Source: CAXQZU01 sp964228555 (lineage in GTDB: Bacteria; Planctomycetota; PLA2; JAEUHO01). Taken from it: a DNA stretch of 18,907 bases. The stretch is from NCBI GenBank assembly GCA_964228555.1, contig CAXQZU010000058.1:1-18907 (forward strand), given 5' to 3'. A program made the position numbers and the translations under genes. The notes under the pieces are model-generated. The model searched no databases. It was not told where the DNA came from and worked only from the letters and a program-made list of their open reading frames with translations. Of the stretch, positions 6,696 through 14,724 are shown piece by piece; position 1 is the first letter of the stretch; every line of letters begins with the position of its first letter.

Positions 6696-8134
6696 GCCAC
6701 TCCCCTCGCGACGAGTACCAGAGCCCGCTCTCCACGCGCTACGCCGGGCAGGCCATGCGCACGCTGTTCGGCGAGCGCCGTCGCATCGAGTCGTGGCGCC
6801 GGCTGTGGATCTGGCTGGCCGAGGCGCAGCGCGAGCTGGGCCTGGACATCCGCGAGGAGCAGGTGGCCGCGCTGGAGGGTGCCTGCGAGGCCATCGACTT
6901 CGAGAAGGCCGCCGCCTACGAGGCGCGCTTCCGCCACGACGTGATGGCCCACGTGCATGCCTTCGGCGACGCGGCGCCGGAGGCGCGCGGCGTGATCCAC
7001 CTGGGCGCCACCTCGTGCTACGTCACCGACAACGCCGACGCACTCCTCGTGCGCGAGGCGCTGGGGCTCGTGGCGCAGTCGCTGGCCGAGGCCATCGCCG
7101 CGCTGGAGCGCTTCGCGCGCCGCCACGTGGCCACGGCCTGCCTCGCCTACACGCATTTCCAGCCCGCGCAGCCCACCACGATGGGCAAGCGCGCCTGCCT
7201 GTGGCTGCAGGACCTCGTGGACGACTTGCACGAGGTCGAGCGCGCCGCCGAACGCGTGCCCTTCCTGGGCAGCAAGGGCACCACGGGCACGCAGGCCTCC
7301 TTCCTGACGCTGTTCGGCGACGACGCGCGCAAGGTCGAGGCCCTGGACCGGCTGGTGGCGCAGAAGGCGGGCTTTGCCGCACCGGTGGCCGTCAGCGGCC
7401 AGACCTACTCGCGGCGCGCCGACTGGCAAGTGCTGTCGGTGCTGGGCGGCGTGGCCATCAGCGCGGCACGCTTCGGCAACGACGTGCGCCTGCTCTCGGG
7501 CCACGCCGAGGTGAGCGAGCCCTTCGAGCAGGACCAGGTGGGCTCCAGCGCCATGGCCTACAAGCGCAACCCGATGCGCTCGGAGCGCCTCACGGCGCTG
7601 GCGCGGCACGTGCTGGCGCTGGTGGGCGAGGCCGGCACGATGGCGCAGGCGCAGTGGCTGGAGCGCACGCTTGACGACAGCGCCGCGCGCCGCATCGTGC
7701 TGCCCGAGGGCTTCCTCGCCACCGACGCCGTGCTGCGCCTCGTGGCCAACGTGGGCCGCGGGCTGGTGGTGAACGAGGCCGTGGTGCGCGCGCGCCTGCG
7801 CAAGGACCTGCCCTTCATGGCCACCGAGGAGATCCTCATGCGCGCCACGGCGGCGGGCGGCGACCGGCAGGCCCTGCACGAGCGCATCCGCGTGCACAGC
7901 CTGGCCGCGCGCGAGCGCCTGCTGGCCGGCGCCGACACCAACGACCTGGCCGAGCGGCTGTGCGAGGACCCGGCTTTCGCCGCCGTGCGCCACGAGATCG
8001 AGGCCCTCGACGAGCCGGAGCGCTTCACGGGCCTGGCCACGCAGCAGGCCGAGCGCTTCCTCGACGAGGTGGTGGCGCCGGCACTCGCCCCGTACCGCGC
8101 CACCCTCGGCTCCGCCGTGGAGATCAAGGTCTAG
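6692..8134 (+). CDS. purB: Adenylosuccinate lyase, metazoan-type
   Basis: 480 aa. It cleaves SAICAR to AICAR plus fumarate, and adenylosuccinate to AMP plus fumarate, in purine synthesis; cytosolic, normally tetrameric. It follows the animal ADSL sequence closely along its whole length: YQSPLSTRYA at the start, RHDVMAHVHAFG (~81-92), HLGATSCYVTDNAD (~105), THFQPAQPTTMGKR (~153), KGTTGTQASFL, GQTYSRR, and the fumarase/lyase signature GSSAMAYKRNPMRSER (~283-298, catalytic serine loop), then LPFMATEEILM. It is longer than the B. subtilis-type PurB (~430 aa). The ATG overlaps the previous stop; GGAG lies at 6678-6681. It is the end of the thiD-DUF2520-unknown-purB run. A noncoding stretch of 231 nt follows. 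Confidence 0.95.
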   Translation: MSHSPRDEYQSPLSTRYAGQAMRTLFGERRRIESWRRLWIWLAEAQRELGLDIREEQVAALEGACEAIDFEKAAAYEARFRHDVMAHVHAFGDAAPEARGVIHLGATSCYVTDNADALLVREALGLVAQSLAEAIAALERFARRHVATACLAYTHFQPAQPTTMGKRACLWLQDLVDDLHEVERAAERVPFLGSKGTTGTQASFLTLFGDDARKVEALDRLVAQKAGFAAPVAVSGQTYSRRADWQVLSVLGGVAISAARFGNDVRLLSGHAEVSEPFEQDQVGSSAMAYKRNPMRSERLTALARHVLALVGEAGTMAQAQWLERTLDDSAARRIVLPEGFLATDAVLRLVANVGRGLVVNEAVVRARLRKDLPFMATEEILMRATAAGGDRQALHERIRVHSLAARERLLAGADTNDLAERLCEDPAFAAVRHEIEALDEPERFTGLATQQAERFLDEVVAPALAPYRATLGSAVEIKV

Positions 8135-8365
8135 GGCGGGAGGACGTGCGGCGCGCTGGGCCGGGGACGCTCGGGCCCCTTCGTCGTCCTCGCGTACGCC
8201 GGATACGCGTCGTCCTCCTCATGGGCCCTCCGCACCCCGTCCAGCGCGCCGGTGCGAGAGAGGGAGTGACGGGGCGGGGGGCGGGTGAGCGAGCGGATGA
8301 GGGACGGGAGGTGGGCCTTGGAGGCGGGGCGAGGGGCCGGGAGAATCGGGGCGGAGGTGCAGCGC
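8135..8365 (+). other. Noncoding region between purB and the repeat-protein gene
   Basis: No gene is seen here. It contains a hairpin CGCGTA/TACGCG (8191-8196 and 8204-8209, 7-nt loop) flanked by a direct repeat CGTCGTCCTC (8182-8191 and 8208-8217), all bracketed by two GGGCCC palindromes (8173-8178 and 8223-8228). No T-run follows the hairpin. The 3' part is purine-rich and carries the promoter and ribosome site of the next gene. Confidence 0.5.
8318..8346 (+). promoter_or_regulatory. Candidate promoter of the repeat-protein gene
   Basis: TTGGAG (8318-8323), 17-nt spacer, GAGAAT (8341-8346). It would place the transcript start near 8353, at the GGAGG ribosome site (8353-8357) of the ATG at 8366. 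Confidence 0.35.
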
Positions 8366-10525
8366 ATGCGCACGGACAGGAACGCGGCCGCGTGGCGGGA
8401 TGTGGGGCGCGTCGTGGCCGGGGTGGGGCTGGTGCTGGCCTGCCTGTGGCCGGGGGCGGGCGTGCTGCGGGGCGAGGAGCCGGCCAAGGCGGCCGCGGCC
8501 TTCGATGGCTCGCGCATGGCCCTGACGATCCCCGAGGAGGCCTGGCAGCGCGTGCTGGCGGATGCGGGCCGCCCGGGCGGCCGGCTGGGCTACACGCCCG
8601 ACGAGCTGCGGCCGTTCGGCAAGGATGCGCACCTGCTGCGCAACGTGCAGGCGCTGTTCGCCGACGTGCGCACGATCCCGCGCGAGAGCGGGCGCATCAG
8701 CAGCGGCTTCCTGGACAACGCCGCCAAGCCCAGCGAGGTGCTGGCGCGCGCGTGGGCGCAGTGCGACGTGAGCGCCGGGCGCATGTACGCCGCGCCCAAG
8801 GCGGCCGAGGGCAAGGCCTGGGGCCTGCCGGAGATCGACGCGCTGGCGCAGCCGGGCGAGGCGCTGGCCGCGCTGCTCGTGGAGGCCGACCCGCAGGTGG
8901 CCGCGCTGCCGCCGGCGGTGCAGCGCCTGCTGGTGCGCGTGCTGGTGGGCCAGTCGCTGGCCGAGCCGTGGGTGGCGCTGGCGCGGCGCGCGCTGGGTGA
9001 ACCGTGGCCGCGCGAGGCGGCCGCAGCGCACGCGCAGCTCATGGCCCCGTGGGTGGACGAGCAGAACGACCAGACGGCCACGCTGCAGCCCGTGGGCCTG
9101 GACCTCGTGGGCCGCTTCGACCGCGCACGGCTGGCCTACGCGGGCCAGATCCTGGCCGTGCACCTGGAGCGTGCGCTGGAGGAGTGGCGGGCCGCGCCCG
9201 AGGCCGACAGGCAGGGCAGCGGGCCGGCCCAGCCACTGCGCCTCGCCACGCGGCTGGGCGGCGCGTTGCTGCTGTGCGGCGCGGGCAGCGACCGCGTGAG
9301 CGTGCAGGAGGGCGTGCGCCTCTCGCTGGACCTGGGCGGCGACGACGCCTGGGAGGGTGCGCTGGGTGCGGCCGGGCCCGTGGGCCCGGGCAGCAGCGTG
9401 CACCTCGACCTCGCGGGCAGCGACCGCTACATGGCCCCGCAGGGCGCGGCGCTGGGCGCGGGCGTGGGCGGCGTGGGCGTGCTGGTGGACCTGGCCGGCG
9501 ACGACACCTACGACGCAGGCAGCGGCAGCCTGGGCCGCGGCCTGCACGGCGCGGGCCTGCTCATGGACCTCGCAGGCAATGACCGCTACCGCACGCGCGG
9601 CTCGTGGGGCCAGGGCGCCGGCCACGTGGGCGTGGGTGCGCTGGTGGACCTCGCGGGCGACGACGAGTACGAGTGCGACCAGCAGTCGCAGGGGCTGGGC
9701 GGCACGCTGGGCACCGGCCTGCTGCTGGACCTCGCCGGCAACGACACCTACGTGGCGCGCGACGACGGCAACATCTCGGCGCTCTACCTCGGGCAGAGCG
9801 TGGCCATGTCGCAGGGCTGCGGCTACGGGCGGCGCGCCGACCTGGGCGACGGATGGAGCCTGGCCGGCGGCGTGGGCCTGCTGCTGGACGGCGCCGGCGA
9901 CGATCGCTACCACGCGCAGGTGTGGGCGCAGGGCTGCGGCTACTGGTGGGGCGTGGGCATCCTCGAGGACCGCGGCGGCGACGACAGCTACCAGAACGGC
10001 AAGTACTCGGCCGGCGCGGCGGCCCACTTCGCCATCGGCGTGTGCATCGACCTCGCGGGCAACGACCTGCACAACGCCACCAACACCACGGCCAAGAACC
10101 AGTTCCAGGGCCACGCGCGCGACGGAGCCATCGGCGTGTTCGTCGATGGCGACGGCGACGACGGCTACGACGTGAACCACAACTGCGCCGGCTCGGCCGA
10201 CCTCAACAGCGTGGCGCTGTTCTGGGACCGCCGCGGCAGCGACCGCTACACCTTCCACCCGGCCACGCTCGAGGGCCCGCCCAACGGCTGGAACGACACG
10301 GGCGCCTTCGGCACCTGCACGCGCTACCCGCCCTTCCACTCCTTCCGCGACGACCTGCCCTCGTGGGGCGTGTTCCTCGACACGGGCGGCAAGGACACCT
10401 ACGCCAACGAGCGGCCCGCCGTGGGCTTCACGGCCACGCCCGCCGCCGACGGCCAGTCATGGAAGCCGCAGCCCGGCCCGCACGTCCACGGCCTGGGCTA
10501 CGACCTCGACCTGTTCCCGCGCTAG
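8366..10525 (+). CDS. Exported protein with tandem ~27-residue D-x-x-G-x-D-x-Y repeats (predicted beta-solenoid)
   Basis: 719 aa. Residues ~14-37 form a signal peptide or N-terminal anchor (RVVAGVGLVLACLWPGAGVL). Residues ~40-290 are a helical, Ala/Leu-rich domain I cannot assign. From ~290 to ~685 there are about 12-13 repeats of roughly 27 residues with the pattern G-h-x-h-D-L-A-G-[DN]-D-x-Y followed by a Gly-rich turn (for example VGVLVDLAGDDTY, AGLLMDLAGNDRY, TGLLLDLAGNDTY). Two repeats carry insertions. Regular Gly/Asp turns suggest a right-handed beta-solenoid, possibly calcium-binding as in RTX repeats (GGxGNDxL), but the register differs and this is inference. The ATG at 8366 has GGAGG 8 nt upstream; a longer frame to 8285 lacks both a ribosome site and signal-like sequence. 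It stands alone between purB and aceE. Confidence 0.75.
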   Translation: MRTDRNAAAWRDVGRVVAGVGLVLACLWPGAGVLRGEEPAKAAAAFDGSRMALTIPEEAWQRVLADAGRPGGRLGYTPDELRPFGKDAHLLRNVQALFADVRTIPRESGRISSGFLDNAAKPSEVLARAWAQCDVSAGRMYAAPKAAEGKAWGLPEIDALAQPGEALAALLVEADPQVAALPPAVQRLLVRVLVGQSLAEPWVALARRALGEPWPREAAAAHAQLMAPWVDEQNDQTATLQPVGLDLVGRFDRARLAYAGQILAVHLERALEEWRAAPEADRQGSGPAQPLRLATRLGGALLLCGAGSDRVSVQEGVRLSLDLGGDDAWEGALGAAGPVGPGSSVHLDLAGSDRYMAPQGAALGAGVGGVGVLVDLAGDDTYDAGSGSLGRGLHGAGLLMDLAGNDRYRTRGSWGQGAGHVGVGALVDLAGDDEYECDQQSQGLGGTLGTGLLLDLAGNDTYVARDDGNISALYLGQSVAMSQGCGYGRRADLGDGWSLAGGVGLLLDGAGDDRYHAQVWAQGCGYWWGVGILEDRGGDDSYQNGKYSAGAAAHFAIGVCIDLAGNDLHNATNTTAKNQFQGHARDGAIGVFVDGDGDDGYDVNHNCAGSADLNSVALFWDRRGSDRYTFHPATLEGPPNGWNDTGAFGTCTRYPPFHSFRDDLPSWGVFLDTGGKDTYANERPAVGFTATPAADGQSWKPQPGPHVHGLGYDLDLFPR

Positions 10526-10582
10526 CGGCGGCGCGCACCGGGCCGACGGCGCCCACACGAACAGAGCATTACGCGTGCCACG

Positions 10583-10617
10583 GTGCCTCCCGGCCCCCGC
10601 ATGGGGGCCCGGGGCAC
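10583..10617 (+). terminator. Strong hairpin between the repeat-protein gene and aceE
   Basis: Inner stem GGCCCCC/GGGGGCC (7 bp, loop GCAT, 10592-10609), then an internal mismatch, CC/GG, and an outer stem GTGCC/GGCAC. In all about 14 bp over 35 nt, 57 nt after the stop. No T-run. It could end the upstream transcript or shape the aceE leader. Confidence 0.45.
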
Positions 10618-10686
10618 GGCGGATACCCTCGCGTGCGGGCGGGCTGGTGCCACGTGCGCCGACCGCCCGGCTGGAGGCCTGCCGGC

Positions 10687-13359
10687 GTGACGCTCTACTC
10701 GACCACCCACCAGGACGTCGATCCCGAGGAGACGGGCGAGTGGCTGGCCTCGCTCTCGGAGGTGCACGCCGCGCGCGGCACCAACCGCGTGCGCTACCTG
10801 CTGGCCATGCTGCTGGAGCAGGCCCGGCGCAGCGGCTACCAGCCGGACCAGCTGCTCACCACCGACTACGTCAACACCATCCCCGCCGACCTCGAGCCGG
10901 CCTATCCGGGCGACGAGGAGCTCGAGGAGCGCATCGACTCCATCATCCGCTGGAATGCGGCGCTGATGGTGGTGCGCGCCAACGCGCGCTTCCCCGGCCT
11001 GGGCGGCCACCTCTCCACCTTTGCCTCGTCGGCCGACCTCTACGACGTGGGCTTCCACTACTTCTTCCGGGGCAAGGACGGCGAGGCCTCGGGCGACCAG
11101 ATCTTCTTCCAGGGCCACGCGGCCCCAGGCATCTACGCCCGCTCCTACCTCGAGGGCCGCTTCGACGAGGCGCGGCTGGACCGCTTCCGCCGCGAGACCG
11201 ACAAGGGCGCGGGCCTCTCCTCGTACCCACACCCGCGCCTGATGCCCGACTACTGGGAGTTCCCCACGGTGAGCATGGGGCTGGGCCCCATCGCCTCGAT
11301 CTACCAGGCGCGCTTCAACCGCTACCTCGCGGCCCGCGGCATCAAGGACACCTCGGCATCCCGCGTGTGGGCCTTCGTGGGCGACGGCGAGACCGACGAG
11401 CCCGAGACGCTGGGCGCGCTGAGCGTGGCCGCGCGCGAGGGGCTGGACAACCTCACGTGGGTGGTGAACTGCAACCTGCAGCGCCTCGACGGCCCCGTGC
11501 GCGGCAACGGCAAGATCGTGCAGGAGCTCGAGACGGTCTTCCGTGGCGCGGGCTGGAACGTGATCAAGGTCATGTGGGGTCGCGAGTGGGACCCGATCCT
11601 CTCCGCCGACCGCGACGGGCTGCTGCGCCGCCGCATGAACGAGATGGTGGACGGCGCCTTCCAGAAGATGCGCGCCGAGGGCGGCGCCAGCATCCGCACG
11701 CACCTGTTCGGCGGCGATCCGCGCCTGCTGGACCTCGTGTCGCACCTCGATGATGCCCAGCTGGGCGCGTTGCGCCGCGGCGGCCACGATCGCCACAAGG
11801 TCTATGCGGCGTACAAGGCCGCCGTGGAACACCGCGGCCGCCCCACCGTGATCCTCGCCCACACCGTGAAGGGCTGGGACCTGGGCGACAGCTTCGTGGC
11901 CACCAACGTCACGCACCAGCTCAAGAAGATGAGCATCGACGAACTGCGCGCGTTCCGGGACCGCCTGCAGCTGCCCATTCCCGACAGCCAGCTGGACCAG
12001 ATGCCCTACTTCCACCCGGGCAAGGACAGCCCGGAGGTGCGCTACTGCCTCGAGCGCCGCGCCGCGCTGGGCGGTGCCGTGCCCGCGCGCAAGGTACGCC
12101 CGCAGCACGGCGTGGAGATCCCGGGCAAGGAGCTCTACGAGGAGTTCTACGGCGGCAGCAAGTCGCCCGTGAGCACCACGATGGCCTTCGTGCGGCTGTT
12201 CACGAAGCTGCTCAAGGACAAGAACGTGGGACGGCGCGTGGTGCCGATCATCCCCGACGAGGCGCGCACCTTCGGCATGGAGCCGCTGTTCCGCCAGGTG
12301 GGCATCTACGCCGCGCACGGGCAGCTCTACGAGCCCGTGGACGCCGACCAGCTGCTGTACTACCGCGAGGTGAAGGACGGCCAGGTGCTCGAGGAGGGCA
12401 TCAACGAGGCGGGCTCGATGGCCTCGTTCCAGGCCGCAGGCACGGCCTACGCCACGCACGGCGAGCCGATGTTCCCCTTCTACATCTTCTATTCCATGTT
12501 CGGCATGCAGCGCACCGGCGACCAGGTGTGGGCCTTCGGCGACGCGCGCGGGCGCGGCTTCCTGCTGGGCGCCACCGCCGGGCGCACCACGCTCAATGGC
12601 GAGGGCCTGCAGCACGAGGACGGCCACAGCCACCTGCTGGCCTCGGCCGTGCCCAACCTGCTCGCCTACGACCCGGCCTTCGCCTACGAGATCGCCGTGA
12701 TCGTCGAGGAGGGCCTGCGACGCATGGCGCGCGAGACGCAGGACGTCTTCTACTACCTCACGCTGCAGAACGAGAACTACGCCCAGCTCCCGATGCCGGG
12801 CGACGTGAAGGAAGGCATCCTGCGCGGCATCTACCCGCTGCAGCGCGCCCCCAAGCGCATGGCGCGCCACGTGAACCTCCTCGGCAGCGGCTGTGCCGTG
12901 AACTTCGCGCTGGAGGCGGCACGCCTGCTGGCCGAGCACCACGGCATCTCGGCCGACGTGTGGTCGGTCACCTCCTACCAGCAGCTGCGGCGCGACGCGC
13001 TGGACGCCGAGCGCCAGAACCGCCTGCACCCGCAGGAGGCGGCGCGCGTCCCCTACCTGCTGCAGGCGCTGGGCGACGCCAAGGGCCCGTTCATCGCGGT
13101 CAGCGACTACGTCAAGCTGGTGCCCGACATGATCGCGCGCTGGCTGCCCGGCCGGCTGGTGCCCTGCGGCACGGACGGCTTCGGCATGAGCGACACGCGC
13201 GAGGCGCTGCGCCGCCACTTCGAGATCGACGCCCCGTGCGTGGTGCTGGCCACGCTCGACGCGCTGGTGCAGGAGGGCAAGGCCAAGCCGGCCGAGCTCT
13301 CCGAGGCGCTCGTGCGCTACGGCATCGACCCCGAGAAGTGGCGCCCCTCGAGCCTCTAG
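10687..13359 (+). CDS. aceE: Pyruvate dehydrogenase E1 component, homodimeric type
   Basis: 890 aa, the usual length for E. coli-type AceE. It decarboxylates pyruvate with thiamine diphosphate and passes the acetyl group to the lipoyl E2. Strong full-length agreement: DVDPEETGEWL at the N-terminus, NYINTIP-like DYVNTIPADLEP, SSYPHPRLMPDYWEFPTVSM, the ThDP/Mg motif GDGETDEPE to NCNLQRLDG (~231-262), RTFGMEPLFRQVGIY, GINEAGSMASF, FYIFYSMFGMQR, and NGEGLQHEDGHSH (~635), which carries the active-site histidines. The GTG at 10687 has GGAGG at 10673-10677 and gives the family N-terminus; another in-frame GTG at 10633 has no ribosome site. No aceF, lpd or regulator is adjacent, because the next gene is convergent only 4 nt away. 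Confidence 0.95.
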   Translation: MTLYSTTHQDVDPEETGEWLASLSEVHAARGTNRVRYLLAMLLEQARRSGYQPDQLLTTDYVNTIPADLEPAYPGDEELEERIDSIIRWNAALMVVRANARFPGLGGHLSTFASSADLYDVGFHYFFRGKDGEASGDQIFFQGHAAPGIYARSYLEGRFDEARLDRFRRETDKGAGLSSYPHPRLMPDYWEFPTVSMGLGPIASIYQARFNRYLAARGIKDTSASRVWAFVGDGETDEPETLGALSVAAREGLDNLTWVVNCNLQRLDGPVRGNGKIVQELETVFRGAGWNVIKVMWGREWDPILSADRDGLLRRRMNEMVDGAFQKMRAEGGASIRTHLFGGDPRLLDLVSHLDDAQLGALRRGGHDRHKVYAAYKAAVEHRGRPTVILAHTVKGWDLGDSFVATNVTHQLKKMSIDELRAFRDRLQLPIPDSQLDQMPYFHPGKDSPEVRYCLERRAALGGAVPARKVRPQHGVEIPGKELYEEFYGGSKSPVSTTMAFVRLFTKLLKDKNVGRRVVPIIPDEARTFGMEPLFRQVGIYAAHGQLYEPVDADQLLYYREVKDGQVLEEGINEAGSMASFQAAGTAYATHGEPMFPFYIFYSMFGMQRTGDQVWAFGDARGRGFLLGATAGRTTLNGEGLQHEDGHSHLLASAVPNLLAYDPAFAYEIAVIVEEGLRRMARETQDVFYYLTLQNENYAQLPMPGDVKEGILRGIYPLQRAPKRMARHVNLLGSGCAVNFALEAARLLAEHHGISADVWSVTSYQQLRRDALDAERQNRLHPQEAARVPYLLQALGDAKGPFIAVSDYVKLVPDMIARWLPGRLVPCGTDGFGMSDTREALRRHFEIDAPCVVLATLDALVQEGKAKPAELSEALVRYGIDPEKWRPSSL

Positions 13360-13363
13360 GCCG

Positions 13364-14626
13364 CTACGGGCGTGGCGCCAGCAACGCGGCCACGGCGCCG
13401 GCCGCGAGCACGACGAGGAAGCGCAGGGCCACGCGCAGGCCCACGGCGCGCCCGCCCACGCCCCACGCCAGCGCCGCCTTCAGCAGCGTGTCGGTGATGC
13501 AGGCCAGCACCACGCCCAGCACGGCCACCGGCGCGGCGAGGCCCTCGGCCTGCATGCGCCCCAGCGTGATGGCCACGGCATCCACGTCCCCCACGCCCGC
13601 CGCGGCGGAGGCCGCGTAGACGCCCCCCTCCCCCAGCCACGCGCGCATCGCCGCCACCGCCAGCGACACCACGGCCAGCAGCGCCGCGAACTTGAGTGCC
13701 ATGGCCAGCTGCAGCGGGTTGCGCAGGTCCAGCGGCACGGCCGCGCCACGGCCGGCATGCGCGCGCCAGCCGCGCCACGCCTCCAGCCAGCACAGCAGCG
13801 TCATGAGCCCCAGCGACCAGGCGGCCGACGGCCACAGGGAGGGCCGCACCACGGCCAGCAGCACCAGCACGCGGAAGAACATCGTGCCGCCGGCGCCTAC
13901 GATGCCCGCGGCCAGCAGGGGCACGGGTGCGCCGGGCTGGCGTGCGCGGCGCGCGAAGTCCAGCGTGACGGCGGTGCTGGACGCGAGGCCGCCCAGCAGG
14001 GCCGAGATCGCCAGGCCCAGGCGCGCGCCCATGCGCCGCATGGCCACGTAGCCCACGAACGACAGCCCGGCCATCAGCAGCACCTTCCACAACAGGTCGT
14101 GGAGGTTGAGGGCGTTCCACGGCCCGAAGGCCGCGTCCGGCAGCAAGGGCAGCGCCACGAAGGCCAGCGCCAGCAGCTGCAGGGCGGCGTGCAGCTCGCG
14201 CTCCTCGAGGGCCGCCACGGCGCCGTGGATGCGCTGCTTCCATCCCAGCAGGCCGGCCACCAGCACCGCCGCGGCGCCACAGGCGGCGCCGTGGCCCAGC
14301 GGCGGGCCCAGGGCCAGCGCGTAGGTCACCAGCGCGGCCACGTCCGTCGTGGCGCTCTGCAGGCCGCCGGAACGCACACGAGCGAGGTAGGCGACGGCCA
14401 CGAGCGCGCCCAGCGCGAGGAAGCCCACGAGCACCACGCCGGGCCCCAGGTCGCTGACGAACTCCGCCGCCAGCCCCCCCAGCAGGCCGACCAGCGTGAA
14501 GGTGCGCACGCCCGCCACGCGCGTGCCCTCGGCTGCCTTGCGCTGGTGCCAGCCGCGCTCGGTGCCGATCAGCAGCCCGATGGCCGTGGAGGCGGCCAGC
14601 GGCAGGACATCGTGGACCGTGCTCAC
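13364..14626 (-). CDS. MgtC/DUF4010 family integral membrane protein
   Basis: 420 aa. A polytopic inner-membrane protein of about 11-12 hydrophobic segments. The N-terminal third has the MgtC-like block LIGTERGWHQRKAAEGTRVA (~18-37) with GVRTFTLVGLLGGL after it. The C-terminal part has the DUF4010 features ISALLGGLASSTAVT and GVGDVDAVAITLGR. The function of the family is unproven; ion or small-molecule handling is commonly suggested, and I do not assign a substrate. The GTG start at 14626 has no ribosome site, but a TAGGCT box on the minus strand ends 6 nt upstream (leaderless pattern). It converges on aceE with a 4-nt gap and diverges from pcm, start codons 98 nt apart. Confidence 0.85.
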   Translation of the reverse strand: MSTVHDVLPLAASTAIGLLIGTERGWHQRKAAEGTRVAGVRTFTLVGLLGGLAAEFVSDLGPGVVLVGFLALGALVAVAYLARVRSGGLQSATTDVAALVTYALALGPPLGHGAACGAAAVLVAGLLGWKQRIHGAVAALEERELHAALQLLALAFVALPLLPDAAFGPWNALNLHDLLWKVLLMAGLSFVGYVAMRRMGARLGLAISALLGGLASSTAVTLDFARRARQPGAPVPLLAAGIVGAGGTMFFRVLVLLAVVRPSLWPSAAWSLGLMTLLCWLEAWRGWRAHAGRGAAVPLDLRNPLQLAMALKFAALLAVVSLAVAAMRAWLGEGGVYAASAAAGVGDVDAVAITLGRMQAEGLAAPVAVLGVVLACITDTLLKAALAWGVGGRAVGLRVALRFLVVLAAGAVAALLAPRP

Positions 14627-14632
14627 GGCGCC

Positions 14633-14638
14633 AGCCTA
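14633..14638 (-). promoter_or_regulatory. -10 box (TAGGCT) for the leaderless DUF4010 gene
   Basis: On the minus strand TAGGCT is followed by six bases (GGCGCC) and then the GTG start. No ribosome site is possible in that space. No good -35 is seen. Confidence 0.5.
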
Positions 14639-14712
14639 CGGTCCCGGCCGGTGCCGGCACGCGGCGGGCCCGGCGGGCGACGGGTAGCGCGCCCGCACGC
14701 CCTGCTTGGGGG

Positions 14713-14718
14713 CATGAT
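14713..14718 (+). promoter_or_regulatory. Possible -10 box (CATGAT) for leaderless pcm
   Basis: CATGAT ends 6 nt before the ATG at 14725. It has 4 of 6 consensus bases and no -35. The spacing repeats that of the other leaderless starts here, but the box is the weakest of the set. Confidence 0.35.
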
Positions 14719-14724
14719 GGCGCC

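Noticed and set aside
10624..10635. TACCCT box followed by an in-frame GTG (10633) as a leaderless aceE start
   Set aside because: The gap is only 3 nt, shorter than in the other cases, and the GTG at 10687 has GGAGG and the correct AceE N-terminus.
10522..13218. 898-residue open frame antisense to aceE
   Set aside because: Composition artefact opposite a full-length AceE; low-complexity translation and no start signals.
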